Below are positions 1 through 7,091 of a DNA stretch of 64,000 nt, piece by piece. Origin of the DNA: Auritidibacter sp. Marseille-P8566. GTDB lineage: Bacteria; Actinomycetota; Actinomycetes; Actinomycetales; Microbacteriaceae. The stretch is from NCBI GenBank assembly GCA_945895375.1, contig CAMDEE010000003.1, forward strand, positions 62,001 to 126,000, written 5' to 3'. The position numbers were made by a program, and so were the translations under genes. The stretch's first letter is position 1. The number at the start of each line of letters is the position of its first letter. The notes under the pieces are model-generated. The model was not told the DNA's origin. It searched no databases and was given only the letters and a program-made list of their open reading frames with translations.

Positions 1-648
1 GCTAATGGCAAGGGCTGCAGCAAAACCTGACTTCTGAACGCCAAGCAACAAAATTGCTGTTGCGTAAATAAACAGACCAGCAACAATCGAAGGCAGAGCA
101 GTCATAGCCTCAACCATGGTTCTAACAAACCTGCTGTATTTGCCTGGGATTTCGTTTAGGAATACTGCGGTGATTAGGCCTAGAGGAATAGTGATAGCCA
201 GAGCAATCGCAATCTGGATTAGGGATCCCATGATTGAGTGCAGGATTCCACCAGAACTTAGTGGATCTAGCGGACCGGCCAAACTCATGTCCTCAGTGAA
301 GAAGTTCAAGTAAGGAAGGGCCTCAAAGCCTCTAGAGATTGTGAATACAACAATAAAGACCAATGCCGAGAAGATAACAACGGCAGCCGATCTAATGACG
401 ACAGATGCAACTCTGTCTTTGACACCTTCACGGTCATCATCAATAGCTGTTATCAAAGCAAAGAATACTATGAACAAAACATAGGCAATCAAAACAAAAG
501 TAAGTGGACCATTCAAAGGAGCGATGGAGAATAAGAATCCAGTTGACGCAATTGCTGACGCTGCCGCGGTAACGGTAGTAAGAAGATCACGGATTCTAAT
601 TCCGTGTAGTTGTCTCTTCTGTTCTTCAGCCATGTTTGGACTAGTCAT
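1..648 (-). CDS. pstA: Phosphate ABC transporter permease PstA (3' part missing)
   Basis: This is the N-terminal 216 residues of a PstA-type inner-membrane permease. With PstC it forms the channel for high-affinity phosphate import, driven by PstB. I translated it on the minus strand from the ATG at 648; it runs off the window edge in frame. It shows two early membrane helices, a periplasmic stretch with EDMSLAGPLDP, then permease helices including IALAITIPLGL and TALPSIVAGLFIYA, which match PstA. The start overlaps the pstC stop by one base (TAATG), so translation is probably coupled. PstB would be expected just beyond the window. Identification rests on the neighbouring pstC and the helix pattern. 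Confidence 0.88.
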   Translation of the reverse strand, partial: MTSPNMAEEQKRQLHGIRIRDLLTTVTAAASAIASTGFLFSIAPLNGPLTFVLIAYVLFIVFFALITAIDDDREGVKDRVASVVIRSAAVVIFSALVFIVVFTISRGFEALPYLNFFTEDMSLAGPLDPLSSGGILHSIMGSLIQIAIALAITIPLGLITAVFLNEIPGKYSRFVRTMVEAMTALPSIVAGLFIYATAILLLGVQKSGFAAALAIS

Positions 649-1676
649 TAGCTGCTTGCTCCTGATCTCGAACGAGCAACAATGGATGAAGCAGCGAAGT
701 TAACAATCAAAGTCATGATGAACAAGGCGAGACCTGCAGCCATAAGAGCTGACATACCCATCTGAGTTGCTTCACCATAACGAAGAGCAATAAGGCTTGA
801 TACAGAGTTCGCTCCGTTTTCAAGAATCCTTGGCTGCACTACGAACACTGGAGAGATGATCATGTAAACCGCAATGGTTTCACCTAACGCTCGACCAAGG
901 CCAAGCATCGTTGCACCGATGATTCCACCCTTACCAAAGGAAAGAACAACGTTTCTAACCATTCCCCATCTCGTAGATCCAAGACCTAGGGCTGCTTCGC
1001 GTTCACCAATTGGAGCCTGGGAGAACACCTCACGCATAACAGATGTGACGATTGGAGTAATCATCAGACCAACAACAATTCCTGCAATCAAGCTTGAAGA
1101 TGTAAAGACAGTGTTTGGAGTTAGTGGATCAGATGGGTCGCTTCCTTGAACTGAAAGGAAAGGAATCCAACTAAAGTTCTGCGATAACCACTTAGCAACT
1201 GGAGTTACCTCGTTTTGTAAGAAGAAGAAACCCCATAGACCGAAAACTACCGATGGAATAGCTGCCATCAGGTCAACCATGGTAATCAACATTCTCTTTA
1301 TGCGTCTTGGCGCATATTCACTTATATAAAGGGCAGTTCCTAGAGAGAAAGGAACAGCTACGAAGATCGCAATCAAAGCGATAATCACGGTTCCTGCAAT
1401 AACCGCAGCAATACCGAAGTTGCCTGAATCAGGCTCCCAAGCCTGAGTTGTGAAGAATCCAAAACCAACTGTGCCTAAGGCTTCGGTTGCACGAAGAGTG
1501 AGGAACAAACCCACCAATGCCATGATGATGAGCACTGAGCTTCCAGCGCTTCGCATAATTCCGCGGAAAACCTGATCCTGGAAGTCCCAGACATACTTGA
1601 GTTGACGGGGTTTTTGGGTATCTGCCGCCATCGCTGGAGTGTCCTTCAAAGGGGACTTATTTTTGGTAGCGGCCAT
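648..1676 (-). CDS. pstC: Phosphate ABC transporter permease PstC
   Basis: 342-residue membrane subunit of the PstSCAB phosphate importer. It has a cytoplasmic N-terminus of about 40 residues, then about six helices. The EAA coupling loop that docks on PstB is visible as EREAALGLG at about residues 225-233, followed by the typical GRALGETIAV. The ATG start at 1676 is the first in frame. Upstream lies a likely -10 box 6 bases before the ATG and a set of PHO-box-like repeats, so phosphate-starvation control is plausible. The gene normally found before pstC, pstS for the binding protein, is not here: the upstream neighbour is an amylase. PstS must be elsewhere in the genome or replaced. Confidence 0.95.
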   Translation of the reverse strand: MAATKNKSPLKDTPAMAADTQKPRQLKYVWDFQDQVFRGIMRSAGSSVLIIMALVGLFLTLRATEALGTVGFGFFTTQAWEPDSGNFGIAAVIAGTVIIALIAIFVAVPFSLGTALYISEYAPRRIKRMLITMVDLMAAIPSVVFGLWGFFFLQNEVTPVAKWLSQNFSWIPFLSVQGSDPSDPLTPNTVFTSSSLIAGIVVGLMITPIVTSVMREVFSQAPIGEREAALGLGSTRWGMVRNVVLSFGKGGIIGATMLGLGRALGETIAVYMIISPVFVVQPRILENGANSVSSLIALRYGEATQMGMSALMAAGLALFIMTLIVNFAASSIVARSRSGASS

Positions 1677-1682
1677 GTTTAG

Positions 1683-1688
1683 ATTATC
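1683..1688 (-). promoter_or_regulatory. Probable -10 box of pstC (leaderless transcript)
   Basis: On the minus strand GATAAT (5 of 6 to the sigma-70 consensus) is followed by only six bases and then the pstC ATG. Transcription would therefore start at or next to the A of the start codon, giving a leaderless mRNA, which is common in actinobacteria. No good -35 hexamer is present at 1706-1711, which would fit an activator-dependent promoter. This is inferred from sequence only. Confidence 0.45.
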
Positions 1689-1719
1689 GCCTGAACCAAT
1701 GACTCAAACTGGCTCCAAA

Positions 1720-1749
1720 GGTTAACGAGAGTTGAATTCTTTGGTGAAA
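1720..1749 (-). promoter_or_regulatory. PHO-box-like direct repeats upstream of pstC
   Basis: Three related heptamers occur on the minus strand: TTTCACC (1743-1749), ATTCAAC (1731-1737) and GTTAACC (1720-1726), with starts 12 and 11 bases apart. Actinobacterial PhoP sites are direct repeats of about 11 bases around GTTCACC. The array ends about 9 bases upstream of where a -35 would sit, a suitable place for activation by a response regulator. The match is imperfect, so this is a candidate only. Confidence 0.4.
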
Positions 1750-1795
1750 ACAGCCTCTTCAAGCAACCAGAACCCCTAATATTAGGCTTTTTCTC

Positions 1796-4700
1796 TCAGG
1801 GACTGTTCGTTATGTCTACTGCATTTGAGATGCCAATACCCCCAGATGAAGACTTGACGATGGCCGCAATGGTTATTTTCGCTCCATCGGTGTAGTTAGC
1901 TCCAGTCAGGATCATCTTCCAGTCAGGAGCATCATCCACACCCAGAACCTGCCATGTTCCTTGCCCAACCTTGATAACAAAGGTGCAGGTTGATGGGTCA
2001 TCCCAGCTGGATATGGCTGCTCTAGGCTTCCAGATTGCAAGACCCTGGTCTTTAGTAACTGTGAGGGTGATTGCGTCAACGGTTGATTTCTGTGGCAAAG
2101 CACTCTGAGCCTTTAGAACAACTGCTTGACGGTCACCAACAGAAATAGTGACGAAGCCTTGAGCATCAGAGGTTACGCTCTGGCTCTGGCCCCAGACTTG
2201 GCTAAACAAGGTATTAGGACTAGAGGTCTTGATTCTCAAACCTGTTCTTGTGCTCTGAGAGTTATTCAAAGCAACTAGGTATTCCATTCGGTTGGCTGAA
2301 TCAATGCGACTAAAGGCAATTACGTTGTTGCCTGAGTATCTCTGAATTTGAGCACCAAGTTTTAGAGCTGGGTGTTCAGTTCTCAAAGTGTTCAGTGCAG
2401 CAATTCGTTCTTGGATTGGATGATTGCGCTGAGTTAGGTAACTTCCAGTTCCAATAGCAGTTGCTCCGATTCTTGTTTCTGAACGCCAAGCTGAAACACC
2501 TGTTGGGAAGAGATCCTGTCTGGCTTCTTTATCGCCACCGGTTCCGATAATTCCTACTTCATCTCCGTAGTAAACATTTGGAATACCTCTAGACATATAC
2601 ATAAGGTCATAGCCCAGAAGAGCATCTCCCCAAAGGTCATTCTGCGGTGAACCAGCGTTTTTGAGCATCAGACCAAAGCGACCCATGTCATGGTTGCCTA
2701 GGAATGTTGCCTGGTTGTAAACATTGGTGTTGTTCGTGGTGTACCAGTCATCTGCAGCAAAGACGTTAGTGATGTCAGTGATGTTGTTACCTGAAGCAAA
2801 CTGAACAGCTGCGCCTTGGAAAGCAAAGTCCAGAACAGATGGAATACCTCTGTTTCTAACAAAGTCAGTAAGGTTACCTGTTCCAAAATCATAAACTTCA
2901 CCAAAAGCAAAAAGATCTGGCTTCTTCTGATTAGTTAGTTCAAGAACTCTTGGCCACCACTTACCCAAGAAAGCATCATCAACATGCTTGGCTGTATCAA
3001 TCCTGAAACCATCGATGCCATAGTCGTTAACCCAGTCTGCATAAACTTGCGCAAAGCCCTCAACAACTTCAGGCTTTTCAGTAGCAATATCATCAAGACC
3101 GAAGAAGTCTCCGAATTGTGCCTGCTCTTTGTTGTTCCAGTTCTGAACATCTCCACGGTTGTGATAGTTAGAAAGGTCATTCAGGAAAGCAGGCTTTCTT
3201 AGGTTGGTATTATTAGGGGAAACCGCTGGGGTTCTAGGTGCTCCAAAACTGTAGTTGCCCGATGTGTAGTAGTTCACATCTCCGGTGTGGTTCATAACAA
3301 TGTCTAGAACCACTTTCATATCTTGAGAGTGAACACAGTCAACAAAGTCCTTGAAATCAGCCTTAGTTCCCAGGTGTGGGTCAATATCTGTAAAGTCTGT
3401 GATCCAGTAGCCGTGATAGGAAGCACTTGATCCTTGAACATAACGCTGCTTGAAAGGTGGGGTTATCCATACTGCAGAAAAGCCCATGTCCTTTAGCCTC
3501 TTGACTCCATTGCCCGTGGTGCAACCATCAGTAAGACCAGCTAGGTCTCCACCGTGATAGTAAGCCGTTGATGCTGGATCAAAACCAGTCACATCTCTCG
3601 AACCAGAAATACCCATTCGGTCATTGGCTGTGTTGCCGTTTTGATATCTGTCGGTCATCACAAAGTAGATGTTGTCGCCAGCCATGGCTGAACGAATAGA
3701 TGAAGTTGCTAGTTCCTGTGCTTGTGAAAGTGTTGGAGCAATACCAGGAACCGGTGGCAGTGGTGGCTCTGGGTCAATAACTACAGGTGGATTATCCATC
3801 GGAACAGGGATTGTGAATCTAAGTGACTTGTCTGTGTTTACAGAACCAGACTCGAACCAGATTTCACCCTTGGTTGCAGCGATGTTCACAGACTGATCTA
3901 AATCAGAAGGGTCTTTAAGGTTTCCCTTATGCATGATGATAGGAATAGTTTTTGAGTTTGCAACTAGAGGAATCTCATACTTCATTCCCCAAGGTCCAAC
4001 ATTTGGACTTACCGGAAGAATCGGGCTTGCCCAATTCACCGTGAGAGTTGTGCCACCGTTGGCATCTTTCCAAGCATGCAAACCCCAACCGCTGTAATCA
4101 CCATCTGCACGGTGATAGTGAACAGTCAGTTTGTCATTAGCCCATGACTCAGAAGTTCTAACTCCAGTGAAGCTATCACCCACCCAAACCTTGCCAGCTT
4201 TACGAGGGTTTACTGTGTATGTCTTACCTGATTTGGTTTTGTTATAGACAGTGAACTTCACAACCGATGTAGTTCCTGAAACAGGAACAAATACATATCG
4301 CTTAGATCCTGACGAACTGAACTTGTAAGACTTTGTACTATTACCAATAGTTACCTTGACTGAACGATTAGATAAAGCTGCACCCTTAGCAACTAGTGAA
4401 ATCTTTAGTTTCTGGGTAGCCGAAGTTTCATTTAGAAAAGGAACTCCCTTGGAGCTCAACCAAAGCTCTCGAGTTGAAGCGGGGTTGATTGCCACAGAAG
4501 AGGTAGTAAGCCTTGTTGCCTTTATTCGAACTGAGGTTGATCCAGAAGGAATACTCACAACCCCGAACCATCCGAAGGAATCCTGGCCAATGAACCTGGA
4601 CTGAGTGTGAGAGTTTGCATTAGCAGCATCAATAAGAGTGATGCTTGCATCTGCTGGAACCACACCTGAAACGCTAGGTACGTGAACTACTATCTGATAG

Positions 4701-4804
4701 CTCTCCTGTGCTGAAGCCTGAGGTGCTAGACCTAAGGTTGGCAAAGCAAGGGTTAGTGCTAGAAGTAGGAATTTAGGCGTACGTAAACGTTTACTGATGC
4801 TCAT
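1796..4804 (-). CDS. Secreted multi-domain GH13 alpha-amylase
   Basis: 1002-residue exported starch-degrading enzyme. A signal peptide covers residues 1-32 (cut after ASA). Three segments resembling pullulanase-associated (PUD/CBM41) modules follow at about 35-118, 130-212 and 225-325. The third is the clearest (YHRADGDYSGWGLHAW). After a Pro-rich linker (328-355) comes a GH13 barrel at about 375-800. It has region I DIVMNH (501-506), region II GFRIDTAKH with nucleophile D603, region III FGE with acid/base E636, and region IV NHD with D706. A C-terminal beta domain (about 800-900) and a further module of about 95 residues finish the protein. It probably hydrolyses alpha-1,4 glucans outside the cell. 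A LacI-type palindrome lies within its first codons, suggesting sugar-responsive control. Pullulanase or neopullulanase specificity cannot be excluded. Confidence 0.9.
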   Translation of the reverse strand: MSISKRLRTPKFLLLALTLALPTLGLAPQASAQESYQIVVHVPSVSGVVPADASITLIDAANANSHTQSRFIGQDSFGWFGVVSIPSGSTSVRIKATRLTTSSVAINPASTRELWLSSKGVPFLNETSATQKLKISLVAKGAALSNRSVKVTIGNSTKSYKFSSSGSKRYVFVPVSGTTSVVKFTVYNKTKSGKTYTVNPRKAGKVWVGDSFTGVRTSESWANDKLTVHYHRADGDYSGWGLHAWKDANGGTTLTVNWASPILPVSPNVGPWGMKYEIPLVANSKTIPIIMHKGNLKDPSDLDQSVNIAATKGEIWFESGSVNTDKSLRFTIPVPMDNPPVVIDPEPPLPPVPGIAPTLSQAQELATSSIRSAMAGDNIYFVMTDRYQNGNTANDRMGISGSRDVTGFDPASTAYYHGGDLAGLTDGCTTGNGVKRLKDMGFSAVWITPPFKQRYVQGSSASYHGYWITDFTDIDPHLGTKADFKDFVDCVHSQDMKVVLDIVMNHTGDVNYYTSGNYSFGAPRTPAVSPNNTNLRKPAFLNDLSNYHNRGDVQNWNNKEQAQFGDFFGLDDIATEKPEVVEGFAQVYADWVNDYGIDGFRIDTAKHVDDAFLGKWWPRVLELTNQKKPDLFAFGEVYDFGTGNLTDFVRNRGIPSVLDFAFQGAAVQFASGNNITDITNVFAADDWYTTNNTNVYNQATFLGNHDMGRFGLMLKNAGSPQNDLWGDALLGYDLMYMSRGIPNVYYGDEVGIIGTGGDKEARQDLFPTGVSAWRSETRIGATAIGTGSYLTQRNHPIQERIAALNTLRTEHPALKLGAQIQRYSGNNVIAFSRIDSANRMEYLVALNNSQSTRTGLRIKTSSPNTLFSQVWGQSQSVTSDAQGFVTISVGDRQAVVLKAQSALPQKSTVDAITLTVTKDQGLAIWKPRAAISSWDDPSTCTFVIKVGQGTWQVLGVDDAPDWKMILTGANYTDGAKITIAAIVKSSSGGIGISNAVDITNSP
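4783..4794. promoter_or_regulatory. LacI-family operator-like palindrome inside the amylase start region
   Basis: GTAAACGTTTAC is a perfect 12-base palindrome with the central CG typical of LacI/GalR-family operators. It covers codons 4-8 of the amylase gene (S-K-R-L-R). If transcription starts at the ATG, it lies at about +11 to +22, where a bound repressor would block initiation or early elongation. No LacI-family regulator gene is in this window, so the cognate protein is unknown. Confidence 0.5.
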
Positions 4805-4811
4805 GAATAAA

Positions 4812-4817
4812 AGCCTA
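4812..4817 (-). promoter_or_regulatory. Possible -10 box of the amylase gene
   Basis: TAGGCT on the minus strand is followed by seven bases and then the amylase ATG at 4804, which suggests a leaderless transcript. No clear Shine-Dalgarno sequence precedes the ATG, which agrees with this. The -35 region is not recognisable. Low-information motif, so tentative. Confidence 0.3.
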
Positions 4818-4923
4818 ACTAAGAGCTGAAACTTGGTTTCTGGGAAAGTTCTGGGAGGCGCTAACTAAGCCCACCTGTCCTCGAACATAGCTAGGCGGTC
4901 TTGGTTCGACCTATGCCCCTGAG

Positions 4924-5067
4924 ATGGATCCTGAAAATGACACGCTCATCAGTGTTTTGGGATCAGAGCTTGCTATAGAAATGTTAAAAGACTTGCTAAC
5001 CGCTCCACTTGCAAGAAATGCGTTAGAAGTTAAATCTAAGCAGAGCAGCTGTGGCGGCCCCCGCTAG
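4924..5067 (+). other. Possible small ORF or gene remnant, 47 residues
   Basis: The plus strand between the amylase gene and azlD is open from 4891 and contains an ATG at 4924. From there it encodes a 47-residue peptide starting MDPENDTLISVLGSELAIEM and ending at a TAG at 5065-5067. The composition is protein-like, with a predicted amphipathic helix. However there is no convincing ribosome binding site, and the last 45 bases overlap the 3' end of azlD on the other strand. It could be a short protein, a decayed gene fragment or chance. I do not recognise it. Nothing else is seen in 4818-5022. Confidence 0.2.
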
Positions 5068-5346
5068 GACTATGACGATAAATGGTGCTTTGAATTTCAA
5101 AAGCACGAAAGCCACAATAAGTGCCGCGAAGCGAGCGTCAAAAACTATTTCCTGCCTGTTCGTTGCGCTGTTTGTGCCGATAAAAGTCTGCACGCCTACA
5201 AGACCAGCCAATAGTGCGATTGTGAGATAGCCCGCGAGTTTTTGCAGAAACTTCGATTCCAATAATCTGCGAGGCACAAGGTGCCCTAGATATTTCCAAG
5301 AAAACACGGCTGCAGAGGCAGTAATGATTGCAAACCAGCTATTCAC
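5023..5346 (-). CDS. azlD: AzlD-type branched-chain amino acid transport subunit
   Basis: 107-residue protein with about four hydrophobic segments, matching the small AzlD partner of AzlC. AzlCD pairs export branched-chain amino acids or their analogues through the membrane. The start is a GTG at 5346, inside the 3' end of azlC: the two genes overlap by 8 bases, so they are translationally coupled. The motif LVPRRLLESKFLQKLAGYL in the first half fits the family, as does the length of about 100-110 residues. No other gene follows on this strand before the amylase. Confidence 0.82.
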   Translation of the reverse strand: MNSWFAIITASAAVFSWKYLGHLVPRRLLESKFLQKLAGYLTIALLAGLVGVQTFIGTNSATNRQEIVFDARFAALIVAFVLLKFKAPFIVIVLAGAATAALLRFNF

Positions 5347-6007
5347 GCTTACCTCGATTCAGCGCGAATCCAACCAAAACGGCGCAGAGCGCTCCGAGCA
5401 GGACTGGTGGGCCGGATGGCAAAACCATAGAGAAAAGCACGCTTGCGATTATGGCCGTTGAGGCAATCACCGCTCCAGCAGAGCTCTGGATTCGTGGCCA
5501 AACCAAAGCAAAGAGTGCTACCGCAGCCGCTGCATCTAAACCAAATGTTTCGGGATCGCCGATTTGCTCCCCGAGAAAAGCTCCTAGGACAGTGGCGAGA
5601 TTCCAGAAGACGAAAACTGAAATCCCGGTTAGCCAAAATCCCTTGCGCTGTTCGTCTAGGGTTTGACGTGAGGTTGAGACTGCAGCAGTCTCGTCGATTG
5701 TCAGTTGCGCTGCAACTATCTTGCGAAGACCTTTGGTCTCAAGCATTGGGGCAAGGCTAAGAGCATAGAAACCATTTCTAACTCCAACTAGCCAGGCTGA
5801 AGTTACCGCTGTGGCGAGATCCGCGAAACCGACAGCAACAAAGGCAAATTGTGAGCCCCCACTAAACATGAGGACGCTCAACGCAAGAGTCTGCCAGATG
5901 TCAAAGCCAGCCGTGACAGAAAGTGCGCCAAACGAAATCCCGTAAACGCCGGTAGCGATTCCGACGCTCAACGCGACACTAGAAACTTTCCCAGCAGAAT
6001 TAGTCAT
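5339..6007 (-). CDS. azlC: AzlC-family branched-chain amino acid permease
   Basis: 222-residue integral membrane protein of the AzlC family, the large subunit of a branched-chain amino acid exporter. Family features visible are the early GIATGVYGISFGALSV, FSGGSQFAFVAVGFAD at about residues 47-63, and VGVRNGFYALSLAP, followed by further helices. ATG start at 6007. It is the first gene of a two-gene unit with azlD. The physiological substrate in this organism is inferred from the family only. Confidence 0.88.
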   Translation of the reverse strand: MTNSAGKVSSVALSVGIATGVYGISFGALSVTAGFDIWQTLALSVLMFSGGSQFAFVAVGFADLATAVTSAWLVGVRNGFYALSLAPMLETKGLRKIVAAQLTIDETAAVSTSRQTLDEQRKGFWLTGISVFVFWNLATVLGAFLGEQIGDPETFGLDAAAAVALFALVWPRIQSSAGAVIASTAIIASVLFSMVLPSGPPVLLGALCAVLVGFALNRGKRE

Positions 6008-6120
6008 ACCCTAAATTCTCTCAGAACTATCAAAACCATCTTGTGGTGAATGCCGATAGAACTCTCTGTACAGCACTACTCAAACAACCAACGCACAACC
6101 CGCTGTTCACATTCTGAAAG

Positions 6121-6193
6121 CGCCCTCGGCAGGAATCGAACCTGCGACCAAGAGATTAGAAGGCTCTTGCTCTATCCACTGAGCTACGAAGGC
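6121..6193 (-). tRNA. tRNA-Arg (anticodon TCT)
   Basis: 73-base cloverleaf on the minus strand. The acceptor stem GCCTTCG/CGAGGGC has one G-U pair, the D arm is GCTC..GAGC, the anticodon loop CTTCTAA carries TCT, and the T arm is GCAGG TTCGATT CCTGC. It reads AGA codons. The 3' CCA is not encoded. The closing pair of the anticodon stem is a C-T mismatch (positions 31-39). Confidence 0.95.
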
Positions 6194-6251
6194 TTGCCTA
6201 TGAAAAACAAGGCTCCTCTAGTTTAGCCTCTCTCTGTGGTTAGAGTTAGGT

Positions 6252-7091
6252 GTGCTCAAAAGACTAATCACTATTTCAAGGCCTGTGCTGTGGGTCAATA
6301 CCATTGGCACGACCATGATGGGTCTTTGGCTGACTGGGACTCTATGGAGCTGGGATGCTATTTGGTTGCTTCTTTGGGTGACTTTACCTTTTAACCTTCT
6401 TATCTACGGCATCAACGACATCTTTGACCAGGAAACTGACAACATCAATATCCGTAAGGGTGGCTATGGCGGAGCCAAGATTGACCCTAAAGAGGTTCCT
6501 TGGATTTCTTGGGGTGTCGTCCTCCTGAACTCACCTTTCCTAGTGTTCTTTGCTTTGAACTATTCATTAGAAGCGAACCTTTGGATCTGGGCATACAGTT
6601 TGACCTTCCTTTTCTATTCAGCACCACCAGCAAGATTCAAGGGAAGACCTTTCCTTGACTCAATCAGTAATGCTGACTACGCCTTCCCACTCGCAATTGT
6701 TCCTCTGGCTTTAGGTGAAGAACCTATCTGGCTTGCTGTCTTTGCTCTTATGGCATGGAGTTTGGCTAAACACACCTACGATGCAATTCAAGATATTGAA
6801 GAAGATGAGTTTGTTGGTATCAAAACCACGGCAGTTTACCTAGGGGTAAAGAAGTCTCTGGTTTGGGTTGGTTTCTGGTGGCTAGTTTCAACCATCATGT
6901 TTGCCTTTGTAAACATTCCTCTAGCTATTGCTAACGGTGCTTATGCATTCTGGTTAATCTGGCTAATGATCAAAGATGATTCTGCGACTAATGCAAAGAG
7001 AATTTACAAATACTCAGTTGCTTTCCCTTATGTAGTTGGAACCGTTGCAGGTTTTCAATTAGTTTTCTTCATGGCTTTGGAGCTTGTGTAA
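6252..7091 (+). CDS. crtEb: CrtEb-like lycopene elongase (UbiA-family prenyltransferase)
   Basis: 279-residue membrane prenyltransferase. It carries both Asp-rich motifs of the UbiA superfamily: NDIFDQETD at residues 55-63 and DAIQDIEED at 177-185. Other stretches (SRPVLWVNT near the N-terminus, YSAPPARFKGRPF at about 122-134) resemble corynebacterial CrtEb, which adds C5 units to lycopene on the way to C50 carotenoids. GTG start at 6252, just after the tRNA-Arg gene. The next gene, a desaturase, starts on the base after the stop, so the two are one operon. The C50 product is inferred; a UbiA enzyme with another isoprenoid acceptor remains possible. Confidence 0.75.
   Translation: MLKRLITISRPVLWVNTIGTTMMGLWLTGTLWSWDAIWLLLWVTLPFNLLIYGINDIFDQETDNINIRKGGYGGAKIDPKEVPWISWGVVLLNSPFLVFFALNYSLEANLWIWAYSLTFLFYSAPPARFKGRPFLDSISNADYAFPLAIVPLALGEEPIWLAVFALMAWSLAKHTYDAIQDIEEDEFVGIKTTAVYLGVKKSLVWVGFWWLVSTIMFAFVNIPLAIANGAYAFWLIWLMIKDDSATNAKRIYKYSVAFPYVVGTVAGFQLVFFMALELV

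Noticed and set aside
1775-1786. Perfect palindrome CCTAATATTAGG after the amylase stop
   Set aside because: Too short and loop-free for a strong hairpin, and its T-run is on the plus strand, where no gene ends. I do not call it the amylase terminator.
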